DNA of 64,000 bases from JAPSGM01 sp963777045 (GCA_963777045.1 CAVZPD010000010.1:1-64000); one strand, 5' to 3'; shown: positions 47,806 to 58,730, numbered from the stretch's first letter. The notes: generated from the letters alone by a model not told the origin. A program made the numbers and translations.

Positions 47806-49055
47806 TCAGAGGTCCCTGAGGCCCGTCAGAGCGCGTTCGAGCGTCGCAAGGCTGCCGGGCGACAGTACGGGATGGCACCCGATCATGAACGTTTCACGGA
47901 GAAGGGCATCGGACACCGGCATAGGAACGCTTGACCGGTGTGGCACTTGGCGGACAGCAGGGTGCCTCGCAAGGTTCCCGGCGATGATCGGACGTGTCTC
48001 GACGCCGCATTCCTCCAGTCGATCGACAACCCGGTCTCGGTCGATTGGTGCGCTGGAAAGCAGTCTCAATGGAAGGGTCATCCACGAGTTGGTCCTTGCC
48101 CGGTGCCGCAATGGCGGCCCGTCGTGAAGGCAATCACCTCCGATGAGCTCAAGCCATGGCGCTGACTCTCCGAGCCAACCTTGTACCGCCCGGGCAAGCG
48201 CCTCCCGCGCAATGAGCATCTCGTTGAGGCGTCGGAGTTGGACGCTGCCGATTGCGGCCTGGATCTCAGTTGGCCTGACGTTGTAGCCAACGGTGGCGAA
48301 CAAGAACCGAGGGTCAAGTCCTGGATTGGCGAGCGTCCATTCCTTGCTGTCGCTGCGATCGCGAACCCAGCCGTGCGCCCGCAGTCCGCGAAGGTCATCA
48401 GCGAGTGCATCGTCACTCGTCACCATCATTCCCCCCTCGATCGTGGAGATGTGATGCGAGAAGTAGAAGCTGAACGATCCCGCGACACCTGCCGTTCCCA
48501 CGTGTGCTCCAGACCAATGCGCACCCAGGCTCTCGCAACAATCTTCAACGAGGACAAGGTCGTTGGTCCGGCAGAAGGCCTCATAGCGAGCAAGGTCCAC
48601 GGCACGACCAAGGGGGTGTATCAGGAACATGGCACGTGTCCGCGGGCCGAGGGCAGCACGCGCACTTTCGAGATCGATCGCAAGTGTGATGGGGTCGACA
48701 TCCACGAAGACGGGCACCAATCCGAGCTGTGCCACCGGCCAGACAGTCGTTGGCCAGGACAGCCCGGGAACGATTACCTCGTCCCCGACAGAGAGTCGTT
48801 CCTTCGCCGAGGTGCCGCGGAGTAGTGAATCGGTAATCAGAAGATTCGCCGATGAGCCGGAGTTGACCATCACCGCGTGCTGAACTCCAACCCAGGAAGC
48901 GAACTCCTCCTCAAACGCGCGGACTCGCGGTCCCATCGTCAGCTGGCCAGAATCCAGCGCCGCTTTCGCGGCCGCAAGCTCTGCATCCCCGAGCGTATCT
49001 GCCGCCAACCGATACGCATTCGGTGTGGCGGACCAATCGCGATCGCTGCTTCCGC

Positions 49056-49059
<4 letters not shown>
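47806..49059 (-). CDS. ColD/RfbH-type sugar 3-dehydratase (DegT/DnrJ fold)
   Basis: This 417-residue PLP-fold protein has NSGSSANLL for phosphate binding, GLSWPTTVWPVAQLGLVPVF and LVEDCCESLGA with the pyridine-nitrogen Asp. Where aminotransferases carry the Schiff-base lysine (FxxTKNxTxGEGG), this one reads SFYFSHHISTIEGGM, with His replacing Lys. That change defines the ColD and RfbH dehydratases, which remove the 3-hydroxyl of a 4-keto-6-deoxy sugar using PMP. GMD lies in the same operon, so GDP-4-keto-6-deoxymannose, the ColD substrate, would be available. An aminotransferase is unlikely. The stop of the upstream gene overlaps its start by four bases. Confidence 0.86.
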
Positions 49060-50023
<964 letters not shown>

Positions 50024-50024
<1 letters not shown>

Positions 50025-51039
50025 CAGCTCCCGGCTTCCTGCGGAAGAGGCCGGAGCCGGTCAGCCACACCTGCCTCAGCCAGATCGTGCTCGAGCATCA
50101 GGGCAACGAGGTCGTGAAATCCGGTCTGCGCCTGCCAGCCCAGTCGCTCGCGGGCCTTTGCGGCGTCGCCGCACAGCTCCTCCACCTCAGTTGGCCGAAA
50201 GTATTGCTCGTCGATGCGCACGAACTGCTCCCAGTCCAAGTCCACCAGGGCGAACGCGACCTGGCAAAGCTCGCGGACGGTGTGCATCTCGCCGGTCGCC
50301 ACCACGTAGTCGTCTGGCTCGTCCTGCTGCAGCATCAGCCACATCGCCTCCACGTACTCCTTGGCATAGCCCCAGTCGCGACGCGCGTCGAGGTTGCCCA
50401 GGTACAGGTGCTCGGCCTTTCCGGCCAGGATGGAGGCGATGCCCTGGGTCACCTTGCGGGTGACGAACGTTCCCCTCTACGAGGAGACTCGTGGTTGAAG
50501 AGGATCCCGTTGCTGGCATGGATGCCGTAGGCCTCGCGGTAGTCGACGGTCATGTAGTGCGCGAAGAGCTTCGCGATCGCATAGGGACTCCGCGGGTTGA
50601 AGGGCGTCCGTTCTGTCTGGGGCGCCTCCAGCACCCTGCCGTACATCTCGGACGATCCCGCCTGGTAGTAGCGAATCGGCCAGTCCGCGGTCCGGATCGC
50701 CTCCAGCAGTCGCAGCGTGCCCATGCCGGCGGTCTCTGCGGTGAACTCCGGCATCTCGAAGCTCACCTTCACGTGGCTCTGCGCGCCCAGGTTGTAGACC
50801 TCGGACGGCTTGATCCGATGGAGGTGCCCGATGAGCGACGAGGAATCGGTCAGATCGGCGTAGTGGAGGAAGAGGCGGGTCTCGGCCTCGTGGGGATCGA
50901 CGTAGAGGTGGTCGATACGCTGCGTGTTGAATTGGCTCGAGCGCCGGATCAGCCCGTGCACCTCGTATCCCTTGTCCAGCAACAGCTCCGCGAGGTATGA
51001 GCCGTCCTGGCCCGTGATGCCGGTGATGAGTGCCTTCAC
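50024..51039 (-). CDS. gmd: GDP-mannose 4,6-dehydratase, frame broken near 50470
   Basis: The N-terminal segment ALITGITGQDGSYLAELLL, SSQFNTQRIDHLY, VYNLGAQSHVKVSFE, YYQAGSSEMYG and PRSPYAIAKLFAHY is textbook GMD, including Tyr-x3-Lys. At LFNHESPRRGE the frame is lost. Adding one A in GGGGAACG restores TFVTRKVTQGIASILAGK and the rest to 50024. The restored motif NHESPRRGETFVTRKVT is a family signature, so a homopolymer error is very likely. GTG at 51039 overlaps the preceding gene's stop. It would feed GDP-4-keto-6-deoxymannose to its neighbours. Confidence 0.92.
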
Positions 51040-52322
51040 GACGTGGCCCCGTTCGATGGATCGGACGATGGGACAGTATCGCCCCGGCGTCGCCTGACGG
51101 AACCAGACTTTCGATCTACGGCCCATTGCAGGACCTGCTCGAACCGATCGGCGATGCTGGCAATCTGAAACGCGCGGCGCGCGTGGGCATGCCCGGACGC
51201 CCCCGTCCGTTGCAGTTCGCCCGCGTCCGAAAGCATCTCCCTTGCGGCCTCCAGTAGCGGGCCTGGCTCCGGACCGACGACGCGCCCGGCCTGCGCGCGC
51301 CGGACGGCCATCGCCGCCGGATTGTCATCAGGCATGGCCGCCAGGATCGGACGTGCGGCCGCCAGGTAGGTGAGGATCTTGGACGGAGCGGAGAACGAGG
51401 ATGCGTCGGGCTCCAGGACCGCAACGAGCAGGTCGGAGCTCGCCAGCATGAGATCGACCTGGTCGTACGGCTGGAACGGCAGGACCCGGAGATTGGCCTG
51501 GCCCCGCCCGTTCTGGGTGAGCCATGACGCACCGGGGCCTTCGGAGACGACGACCACCATCGCTGTGGGAAGTCCCTCCGCCAGTGAAAGCAGCAGCCTG
51601 GGATTGTGCTTCAGCGCCAACGTTCCCGCGTACATGATGACCTGCCGATCCGCCAAACCGTGATGCTGGGACCACGCGTTGAGCCGAGGAGGCGGCGCGT
51701 CGCCCGTGAGGGGAGCCCAGTTCTCGATCACGGTGACATTGTCACTGGGGATTCCCCACGCTGAAAGGGTTGGGGCGAACGCCGGTGAGATCGGGACGAC
51801 TGCCTCCGCCCCTCGCAAGATGCTTCGTTCCAGGCGGCGGAAGCGGGCGCCGACCAGGGTGCCTGCGAGGCGGAGGCGCCTGCCGATGATGCGACTGATG
51901 GCCACGGAGTACAGGTCCTGGAGCCAGAAGACGGACGCCGCGCCCACCGCGTGCGCGCCTGCCTGCGCTGCGGCTTCGACGTCCAGGGGCGAGTTGGCGG
52001 AGATGACGACATCGGGCCGATAGGCGCCGATGCGATCGGCTAGGAGCCGGCCGTACCGCCGTTCCTGGGGAATCCTTCGCATGCCGCCACGATGCAGCGG
52101 CTCTGCGAGGGTGATCGGTTCCAGCAACAGAGAGGGTGGATCAGTCGCGAGCCGTTCGACCGGCCCTTTCGGTTTGCGGAACCCCGCCGCATGGAGGTGC
52201 AGCACCTCGTTGCCCCGTGCGGCGAGCTCGCGGGCCAGCTCGACCACGAACGGAAAGCCGCCGTAGTCGTGCACGACGACCCGGAGCGGGCCGCGTTGAG
52301 TCCGAACCGCGCTCACCTGCAC
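51036..52322 (-). CDS. GT4-family glycosyltransferase (WbuB-like)
   Basis: This 428-residue GT-B enzyme begins RVVVHDYGGFPFVVELAREL. The linker VIENWAPLTGD is typical of WbuB-like proteins, and the C-terminal donor domain has VIMYAGTLALKHNP, a VVVVSEGPGASWL stretch and the SSFSAPSKILTYLAAARPIL active region with the Ser-rich and Lys pattern. It probably uses a nucleotide sugar made by this operon. Its end overlaps gmd by four bases. It is 13 bases downstream of the ligase-like gene, so all belong to one transcript. Confidence 0.88.
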   Translation of the reverse strand: MQVSAVRTQRGPLRVVVHDYGGFPFVVELARELAARGNEVLHLHAAGFRKPKGPVERLATDPPSLLLEPITLAEPLHRGGMRRIPQERRYGRLLADRIGAYRPDVVISANSPLDVEAAAQAGAHAVGAASVFWLQDLYSVAISRIIGRRLRLAGTLVGARFRRLERSILRGAEAVVPISPAFAPTLSAWGIPSDNVTVIENWAPLTGDAPPPRLNAWSQHHGLADRQVIMYAGTLALKHNPRLLLSLAEGLPTAMVVVVSEGPGASWLTQNGRGQANLRVLPFQPYDQVDLMLASSDLLVAVLEPDASSFSAPSKILTYLAAARPILAAMPDDNPAAMAVRRAQAGRVVGPEPGPLLEAAREMLSDAGELQRTGASGHAHARRAFQIASIADRFEQVLQWAVDRKSGSVRRRRGDTVPSSDPSNGATS

Positions 52323-52335
52323 GCCCCTGCGCGGA

Positions 52336-54601
52336 TCAAGAGAGTGCCGCCTGAGCAGGGAAGCGGACGAGATTCGCGAACCCGCTTCGCGGGGACGGCA
52401 GGTCCCAGGGAGTGTCCGGCCAGTGAATGGGAGGTCGTCGGTAGCCCCAGCGGTCGGCGCTTGATCCGCGCACTCCGTTCTCCGCCAATGGATTCAACGG
52501 CTTGGGCAGGCCGTCCGCCAGCAAGGGATCACCGGCGAGGATCGAGTACAGCTGGATGGCCACGGTCGGGTCGTCGTCATCCAGTACCGCCTGGCGTGCC
52601 TCGAGGGCCCAGTATGTCCCGCCCCGCCGATCAGCTTGCGGGACCGACGAAAGGTCGGAGCCCGCCGTGGCGCTGCAGCTCATCACACTGACGTAGGCGG
52701 CAGCCAGGGAGGGCGAAACGTGCGAGATCGCGCCCGGCACGTCACGCGGTGGCGAACTGAGCGCGGTGAGGAGCAGCGGTTGCGTCCCGACCGGCTCCGG
52801 TGAGGCAGCGCCGGCCGTCCACCGCCCAAGGGCGGTGCCCACGACGTCCTGTGTCGTGAACCCGTCCACCATCGACGACCACTCCGGGGCCGCCATCAGC
52901 TCAGGCCAGGCTTGCACGGCCTCGGCGAGGGCAGCGAAGGCGTCCCGTCCCTGGTTGGCGTCCTGTTCCAGCCGTGCGACGAGAAGCAGATTGGTGACAT
53001 CTCCGCGCTGGAGCTCCGCTGCCCGCTCCGCGGCTGCAACCGATGCGTTGGATCGGCCCAGCTCGAGATACGCAAGCGACAGCGCCCTCCATGTCAGGTC
53101 GTCGGATCGGTTCAATGATGTCGCGCGCTGGAGCTCGGGAACCGCCGCATCCGGCTCCGATTGGAGCACGTACAGGATGCCGAGCTGCCGCGGGTACAGG
53201 GCCATGCCCGGATCAAGCGCGGCGGCAAGCTTGAGCGGGGCCTCCGCCGCCGCGACGTCGCCGGACTCGATTTCGGCGCGCGCTTGCAGGTAGAAGAACT
53301 GCCCGCCAATGGTCGCCAGCATGGCTGCGCCGATCAGGCCCATGGCTGTCAGCGAGGCAGCCTTGACCGGTCTGCCTCGGGTGCGCGCGACGACGGCGGT
53401 CTGAGCATCATGCGGCAGTGCGAATGCGAGCCATGCGATGGCCACGATCACCATGAATGGGAAGTCCGTTGGGTTGCCGGCCAGCGCCGCCAAACCGAAC
53501 GCGACCAATGCCCACGTGGCGGCAACGGATCGGCTTCGCGGCAGCCGGCGACCGATGGAGACGACCGCGATCGCCATCGCCGCCAGTCCCAGCAGTCCCG
53601 CCTCCGCCGCCAGCTGGATCACTGCGCTGTCCGGGTGACGTGGCGAAAAGGAGTTGGTGTCGAAGTAGCCGGTCAGCTGGAGGATCCACGGAAACGAGCC
53701 AGGGCCCAGGCCGGCAACGGGATGGTCAGCGAACGAGCCGGCAAGCGCTCCCCACATGGCTGTCCGCTCGGAAAGCGACGCGGCTCCCAGCAGTCGTTCG
53801 ATCAGCGGGTTGGCGAGCCCGCTCGCCAGTACCACCACGACCAGTGCGACAGCGGCGAGCGAAGGCCAGAGCATGCGGGATGGGCTCAACCTGGCACGTC
53901 GCATCGCAAATGGGATGGCAACGACCACCGTCGCCGTTGCGATTGCGAGCCACACCATCCGTGATCCCCCAATCACGATGACGGAGAGCCCGAGGAGACC
54001 GAAGACCACGCCGAGCAGTACGCGCACGGGTGAGAGACGGCCGATCCACCACGCCGGGTAGAGCATTGCGATGAGGATCGCGAGGTCGTGCCGATGCCCC
54101 CACGGTTCGGAGGGGACGTTCATGCCCAGCGGCGGCGTGATCGTCCAGTCGGTCAGCGACCACCAGCGGAGGAACAGCAGGTCCCACTGCAGTGCCGTGA
54201 GCAAGGTGAGCACCGCCGACAGCGCCATGGTCGTGAGCACGAAGAGCCGCCGCCCGCTGTCCCGCGCGAGGACGTCTCGCGCGATGAGCAGTGCTCCGAG
54301 GTAGACGAGGACGGCAAGCACGGAGTCGAGCGACTGGCGCGGAAAGGAAGAGAGGATGCCCGATCCCGCGAAGAGGAGGAATGCGGCGAGCAGGCTCGCA
54401 TCCAGCTTGTCCGCGCGGGTGTGGGGCCCGCAGCACGTAGAGCACGACGACCCCGGCCGCCAGCGAGAAATGGAGCGCCGGTGCGATGAAGCCGTCTCGC
54501 CAGGTCAGGCTTCCCACGAGCACCGCGTAGGCGAACAGCGCCGAGGAAATGACAGCTGCCAGGTTCAGGGGTAGTCGGGGAGCGGACTCGTCCTCGCCCA
54601 T
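52336..54601 (-). CDS. O-antigen ligase/polymerase-like membrane protein with TPR tail, frame broken near 54422
   Basis: About ten helices carry a Wzy_C (O-antigen ligase) core: PLGMNVPSEPWGHRHDLAIL, AVSIGRR-type loops and a large outer loop with GSFPWILQLTGYFDTNSFSP and RHPDSAVIQLAAEAGLLGLA. A 330-residue C-terminal part follows, with TPR-like helices (AAEAPLKLAAALDPGMALYP, AVPELQRATSLNRSDDLTWR). The frame breaks in GCCCCACACC. The intended reading is TRADKLDASLLAAFLLFAGS. It may polymerise or attach the polysaccharide. In a monoderm the acceptor would be a wall or lipid carrier rather than lipid A. Confidence 0.83.
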
Positions 54602-54603
54602 CC

Positions 54604-54759
54604 CTACGGCAGGTTCAGGTCAGGCTGCTGGATCTCGATCTGGGGCTGGCCCATCGGTCCCCCCAGCGGGTAGTCGATCACCGGCAGCTGCATTCCGCCC
54701 AGCTTCATGCCGCCCCCGACGAGGACCAGCACCAGCAGGAAGAAGAGCAGCCATCGCAT
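54604..54759 (-). CDS. Small membrane-anchored peptide, hypothetical
   Basis: This 51-residue peptide begins MRWLLFFLLVLVLVGGGMKL. It has one helix near the start and then a Pro/Gln-rich outer tail (DYPLGGPMGQPQIEIQQPDL). It is encoded just upstream of the ligase-like gene with a two-base gap, so co-translation is likely. A helix plus short proline-rich tail may help a membrane complex. No family is recognised. Confidence 0.55.
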   Translation of the reverse strand: MRWLLFFLLVLVLVGGGMKLGGMQLPVIDYPLGGPMGQPQIEIQQPDLNLP

Positions 54760-54780
54760 CGGGCCAAGGGTAGCCGCGGG

Positions 54781-54808
54781 GTGCAAGCGCTCAATGGAAC
54801 CATCGGCC
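54781..54808. repeat. 28-bp direct repeat, copy 1
   Basis: This copy reads GTGCAAGCGCTCAATGGAAC followed by CATCGGCC. It recurs at 55132-55159 with a single G-to-A change. It lies upstream of the small membrane gene at 54836, and the second copy lies upstream of the lipoprotein gene at 55229. It could be a duplicated promoter or operator. Confidence 0.8.
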
Positions 54809-54835
54809 TAGACGATCCGGAGTAGGCTGCGATCG

Positions 54836-55120
54836 ATGGGTTGGACAGCGAAGAGCGCGCCGGTTTACCTGGAGGTGCTGCTTGCCGGGCTGCTCAGCGT
54901 GGTGGCCTGCCTCGCGCTCGGCATCGTCTTCGCCGGGTTCCGGAACGGTCTCATCGTGTTCGTGGTCTCGACGCTGGTGGCGGTGAACTGGTGGCTTTAC
55001 CTCACCGGGCGACTGCAGAAGATCTCCTTCGGGCGGGCGCTGGTGATCGGAGTCGCGATCGCGGCGCTCCTCGCCTTCATCTTCGTGTCACCCAGCACGG
55101 TGATTCGCCTGCTGCAGTAG
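54836..55120 (+). CDS. Small three-helix membrane protein, hypothetical
   Basis: This 94-residue protein has hydrophobic helices at about 13-33, 38-58 and 65-88, with a short basic loop (TGRLQKISFGRA) between the last two. No family is recognised. It is flanked by two 28-bp direct repeats whose first copy ends 27 bases before the ATG. Its even hydrophobicity and its fit to the gap support its being real. Confidence 0.65.
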   Translation: MGWTAKSAPVYLEVLLAGLLSVVACLALGIVFAGFRNGLIVFVVSTLVAVNWWLYLTGRLQKISFGRALVIGVAIAALLAFIFVSPSTVIRLLQ

Positions 55121-55131
55121 GCATCAGCCCG

Positions 55132-55159
55132 GTGCAAGCGCTCAATGAAACCATCGGCC
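55132..55159. repeat. 28-bp direct repeat, copy 2
   Basis: The copy matches 54781-54808 at 27 of 28 bases and lies 11 bases after the stop of the small membrane gene and 69 bases before the lipoprotein start. The two copies bracket a 350-base unit containing one gene. Confidence 0.8.
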
Positions 55160-55228
55160 CACATGACGCGCGGTGCGAAGTGAGCCAACGCAGGCTCTAT
55201 CGGCGACACCGAGTGGAGGGAGGCACTC

Positions 55229-55705
55229 GTGCGCAGTAGCTCATGCAGCCGATGGACCGGCATGTTCGCGACGCTGGCGGCCGCAGCGACGCTCGCCGCG
55301 TGCAGCTCGTACGGGATGCCGCTCGACCCCACGGCGCCGCACATCGAGCCCTGGGTCGGCCACGACGGCGCGCTGCTGCGGACCTCGGCGCCAGACGGAT
55401 CCTTGACGCCCGGCATCGAGGGATCGGTCCTCTTCGTCCGCCTGCTGGATTCCGACGGCGAGACCGTCATGGATACCTACTTCCAATGGCCGACCGATGA
55501 GAAGGACATTCCGGCCGGCTCATACTCGCTCGTCGGCTACTGGAGCGGCTGCTCAGGCAACTGCGGGAACCTCGGCGGCGAGGCTCCCTTCTGTTACGAG
55601 CAGATCGATGTCTCTCCCGGTGATCGCGTGAACGTCGCGGTGATCGGCCCGACCAGCCTCGCTCCCGCGGGCAACTGCCAGGTGGTGATCGACGGGCCCG
55701 GCTGA
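55229..55705 (+). CDS. Predicted lipoprotein, hypothetical
   Basis: This 158-residue protein starts at GTG with GGAGGGAGG about seven bases upstream. A signal peptide ends at the lipobox TLAAC (Cys near residue 25), so the mature protein would be lipid-anchored outside. The mature part is a small beta-rich domain (GSVLFVRLLDSDGETVMDTY, IPAGSYSLVGYWSGCSGNCG) with four more Cys that could form disulfides. No family is recognised. Confidence 0.72.
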   Translation: MRSSSCSRWTGMFATLAAAATLAACSSYGMPLDPTAPHIEPWVGHDGALLRTSAPDGSLTPGIEGSVLFVRLLDSDGETVMDTYFQWPTDEKDIPAGSYSLVGYWSGCSGNCGNLGGEAPFCYEQIDVSPGDRVNVAVIGPTSLAPAGNCQVVIDGPG

Positions 55706-55780
55706 GGCTGGCGCCCGGGCGCGCCCCTTGCCCGCTCTTGACGGCGTCGAGGTGGCGGCAAGGGTAGGGTTGTCCGCGAG

Positions 55781-56068
55781 ATGCTGCGGAAGCTCGGGAT
55801 TGTCTGGCTGCTCCTCTTCACGTGCTGGGTGGCGTTCGACGTCACGCAGGGGCTGAACGCCATCGGGGAATGGCCGTTGGGTGGACCGGACACGTTCGCT
55901 GTCGACTGGCGCACGGTCTTCTCCTACGCGGTGCTCGTGGCCTCCGTGCCGACACTTATGCTCGCCGCACTCTGGCACGCGCTAACTGGTACCACCGGCT
56001 GCCGCTCCGTTAGCGCATCGGTGGCGCGGACACGTAACGCGAGGGACGTCGCCGGGCGTCGGCCGTGA
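55781..56068 (+). CDS. Small membrane protein, hypothetical
   Basis: This 95-residue protein has two hydrophobic helices (residues 7-22 and 48-68) separated by an outer loop (GLNAIGEWPLGGPDTFAVDW). The basic tail from about residue 72 is low in family-like character. An 8-bp inverted repeat (GCGCTAAC with GTTAGCGC, 22 bases apart) lies in the last third of the gene at 55979-56016, and the true end may be earlier. No family is recognised. Confidence 0.55.
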   Translation: MLRKLGIVWLLLFTCWVAFDVTQGLNAIGEWPLGGPDTFAVDWRTVFSYAVLVASVPTLMLAALWHALTGTTGCRSVSASVARTRNARDVAGRRP

Positions 56069-56087
56069 ACTTGCCTAGACTCAGGGC

Positions 56088-57026
56088 ATGGCACGTGGCT
56101 CCCGGCTCTCTCCTGCCGTCCGCATCGCGGTGGTGCTGCTGGTCGGCGTGCTGGTGATCGCCGCCATCCCGTTCGTGTGGGCCTGGTGGTCCGGTCGCGA
56201 CATCACCGACATCGGCTCGCTGGACCTGCCCTCCTTCGGTGCCCTGCCGACCCCGGTCGAGGGCGAGGAGACGCTGCTGGCGATGGGCGACATCGGCTCA
56301 TGCGACGGCACCGCCGACGAGCAGGTGGCGGCGCTTGCCGACGAGCTGCCGGGCACCATCGCCATGCTGGGCGACGACGTCTACCCCAACGGCACCGCGG
56401 CGAACTACCGCGACTGCCTGCAGCCTGCCTGGGGACCGATGCTCTCGCGCACCCGCCCCGCCATCGGCAACCACGACTACGTCGGCGACTCCGCCGATGC
56501 CTACTTCTCGTTCTTCGGCTCCTCCGCCGGCGACGCCGGCCAGGGCTGGTACTCGTACGACCTCGGCGCCTGGCACGTGGTCGTCCTCAACTCGAACTGC
56601 GGGATCGTGGGCTGCGGGGCCGGCTCGGCGCAGCTGGCCTGGCTGGCCGACGACCTCCGTGCGCACGCCGCCGACTGCCTGCTGGCCTACTGGCACCACC
56701 CGCGCTGGTCATCGGGCCGGCATGGCTCGAACGCCTTCATGGATCCGATGTGGCAGGCCCTGGTCGACGCCGGCGCGGACGTCATCCTCAACGGCCACGA
56801 CCACGACTACGAACACGTCGCCGCCGATGGCGTGGACCAGTTCGTGGTCGGCACCGGCGGCCGCTCGCTGTACCGCTTCCCCGGCGGTCCGCTGGCCTCC
56901 ACCGTCACCCGCCGGGAGGGCACGTACGGCCTCCTCTCGCTCACCCTGGCCGATGGCTCCTACGCCTGGCGCTTCCTCTCCCTCGGCTCCACCGCCTTCA
57001 CCGATGCCGGCTCGGGGTCCTGCTGA
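56088..57026 (+). CDS. Membrane-anchored metallophosphoesterase (purple-acid-phosphatase-like)
   Basis: This 312-residue protein has an N-terminal anchor (residues 10-33) and an outer calcineurin-type domain. All metal motifs are present: AMGDIGS, MLGDDVYPNG, AIGNHDYVG, YWHHPRWSS and LNGHDHDYEH. Gly-Asn-His-Asp and Gly-His-Asp-His define the two-metal site. It would hydrolyse phosphate esters outside the cell. It is followed by element C1 with a gap of 33 bases. The substrate is unknown. Confidence 0.9.
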   Translation: MARGSRLSPAVRIAVVLLVGVLVIAAIPFVWAWWSGRDITDIGSLDLPSFGALPTPVEGEETLLAMGDIGSCDGTADEQVAALADELPGTIAMLGDDVYPNGTAANYRDCLQPAWGPMLSRTRPAIGNHDYVGDSADAYFSFFGSSAGDAGQGWYSYDLGAWHVVVLNSNCGIVGCGAGSAQLAWLADDLRAHAADCLLAYWHHPRWSSGRHGSNAFMDPMWQALVDAGADVILNGHDHDYEHVAADGVDQFVVGTGGRSLYRFPGGPLASTVTRREGTYGLLSLTLADGSYAWRFLSLGSTAFTDAGSGSC

Positions 57027-57059
57027 CCCCGCGACCCCGCGAGCCGATACAGCCGATAG

Positions 57060-57237
57060 CCGATACATCGGGCCAATCCTCACCCCAGAAGGCCGTTGGG
57101 CTTCAGGCTGCCGATACATCGGGCAACGCTACCCACGTCCGGCACCCGCGGGTGCGCCTCACGCTCAACTCTGCCCGATGTAGCGACGAAACGAAGCCAG
57201 ACACCGTCCCCAGGCGCCGATCTGCCCGACCTACCGG
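57060..57237. repeat. Family C four-site element, copy C1
   Basis: Sites start at 57060, 57111, 57172 and 57223 (51, 61, 51): CCGATACATCGGGC, CCGATACATCGGGCA, TGCCCGATGTAGCG and TGCCCGACCTACCGG. The first two face right and the last two face left, so outer and inner pairs are nested. The spacing is nearly that of family A, though the site sequence differs beyond the CCGAT core. Extra CCGATA fragments precede it. It lies just upstream of the arsR operon. Confidence 0.88.
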
Positions 57238-57305
57238 CACTTGGCAGCTGGCAGCTGGATGGGGCCGAAGCGACCGGGCAAATCGGGTCGGTCGGCACGG
57301 TGATA

Positions 57306-57323
57306 TCTCAGCCGGCGCTGAGA
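57306..57323. promoter_or_regulatory. Candidate ArsR operator
   Basis: The inverted repeat TCTCAGC-CGGC-GCTGAGA ends 10 bases before the arsR start codon. Position and symmetry fit an autoregulatory site for this repressor. Confidence 0.55.
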
Positions 57324-57333
57324 CACTTTCCGC

Positions 57334-57663
57334 ATGGCCACGGAGCTTCCCGTCATTCCCACGCCGCGCCCGGGGATCGTGGCGCCGCAGGTCGGTCCCG
57401 TCACTGAGGCCGCGGGGCTGCTGGCCGACAGGACCCGCGCCGCCATCCTGGCGCTCCTGCGGTCCGGGCCGCACTGCGTCTGCGAGATGGCCGCCGCCAC
57501 GGGGGAGCGCGAGAACAACGTGAGCAACCACCTGGCGCGGCTGCGCAGCGCCGGCCTGGTGCGGGCCAGCCGCCACGGGGCCGATGCCCGATGGATCTAC
57601 TACGAACGCGACGAAGCGGCGTGCGCTGCCGCGCTGGCGCCGCTCACCGAGCTGCTGGCATGA
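57334..57663 (+). CDS. arsR: ArsR/SmtB-family metal-responsive repressor
   Basis: This 109-residue winged-helix regulator has the sensing motif HCVCEMAA in the recognition helix region, close to the classical ELCVCDL arsenite/metal box with two cysteines. NVSNHLARLRSAGLVRASRH is the DNA-binding segment. It probably represses its own operon and is released by arsenite or a soft metal. The stop overlaps the permease start (ATGA). Confidence 0.92.
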   Translation: MATELPVIPTPRPGIVAPQVGPVTEAAGLLADRTRAAILALLRSGPHCVCEMAAATGERENNVSNHLARLRSAGLVRASRHGADARWIYYERDEAACAAALAPLTELLA

Positions 57664-58706
57664 CCGCCACCCACGCACCGCTGACCCACAACCGGCCGAT
57701 GGCCGCGCTGGCCGTGGCCGCCGTCGCCGCCTGGCTGGTCGCGTGGTTCGCCCACGCCCCGCTGGCCGAGTGGCTGACCTTCACCCTCCTGCGCCTCGAG
57801 CGCGGCAGCCACCTGGGCGAGGCGGTCGCCTTCTTCGCCATGGACGTCCCGAAGGTGCTGCTCCTCCTGCTGGGCATCGTCACCCTCGTCTCCTTCGCCC
57901 GCAGCTTCTTCCCGGCGGAGCGGGTGCGCACCGCGCTGGCCGGCCGCGGCCTGCTGACCGGCACCGTGGCCGCCGCCGGCTTCGGGGTGATCACGCCGTT
58001 CTGCAGCTGCTCTGCGGTGCCGCTCTTCATCGGCTTCGTGGAGGCCGGCGTCCCGCTGGGCGTCACGTTCGCCTTCCTGGTCAGCTCACCGATGGTCAAC
58101 GAGGTCGCCCTGGTGCTGCTCTGGGGCCTCTTCGGCCCGGCCGTGGCGCTGACCTACATGGGCGCGGGCCTGGTCATCGCCGTGGTCGCCGGGCTGGTGA
58201 TGGGCCGGCTGCGGCTGGAGCGCTTCGTGGAGCCGTACGTGTGGGAGGTCCGCGCGTCCGCATCGGTCCTGCCGGAGGCCCGTCCAACCATCTCCGAGCG
58301 CCTGACCGATGCCTGGGCGGAGACCCGCCGCATCGTCGGCCGCATCTGGCCGTACATCGTGGCCGGCATCGCGCTGGGCGCCCTGATCCACGGGTACGTT
58401 CCCACGGAGCTGGTGGCGCAGATCGGCGGCGCGGGCAACCTGCTCGCCGTCCCGATGGTGGTGATCCTGGCGGTGCCGCTCTACTCGAACGCGGCGGGCA
58501 CCATTCCCATCGTGCAGGCGCTGCTGGGCAAGGGGCTGCCGCTGGGCACCACGCTCAGCTTCATGATGGCCGTCACCGCCATCAGCCTGCCGGAGCTGAT
58601 CATCCTGCGGCGCGTCATGCGCCTGCCGCTGCTGCTCGTCTTCGTGGGGATCGTCACGTCGGGGATCCTCGCCATCGGCTACCTGTTCAACGTCCTCATG
58701 TCCTGA
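57660..58706 (+). CDS. Permease of the ArsP/DUF318 family
   Basis: This protein of about 348 residues has eight or so membrane helices in two halves. It carries FGVITPFCSCSAVPLFIGFV with the Cys-x-Cys motif and GFAFLVSSPMVN-like repeats characteristic of the family, then VPLYSNAAGTIPIVQALLGK in the second half. ArsP members export trivalent organoarsenicals and other members are linked to metals. Coupling to ArsR supports an export role. The substrate is inferred, not seen. Confidence 0.88.
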   Translation: MTATHAPLTHNRPMAALAVAAVAAWLVAWFAHAPLAEWLTFTLLRLERGSHLGEAVAFFAMDVPKVLLLLLGIVTLVSFARSFFPAERVRTALAGRGLLTGTVAAAGFGVITPFCSCSAVPLFIGFVEAGVPLGVTFAFLVSSPMVNEVALVLLWGLFGPAVALTYMGAGLVIAVVAGLVMGRLRLERFVEPYVWEVRASASVLPEARPTISERLTDAWAETRRIVGRIWPYIVAGIALGALIHGYVPTELVAQIGGAGNLLAVPMVVILAVPLYSNAAGTIPIVQALLGKGLPLGTTLSFMMAVTAISLPELIILRRVMRLPLLLVFVGIVTSGILAIGYLFNVLMS

Positions 58707-58730
58707 TGTAGGGGAAGGAGTCTTCACGCC

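Noticed and set aside
55979..56016. Terminator formed by GCGCTAAC and GTTAGCGC
   Set aside because: The loop would be 22 bases, the repeat lies inside a coding frame and no T-run follows.
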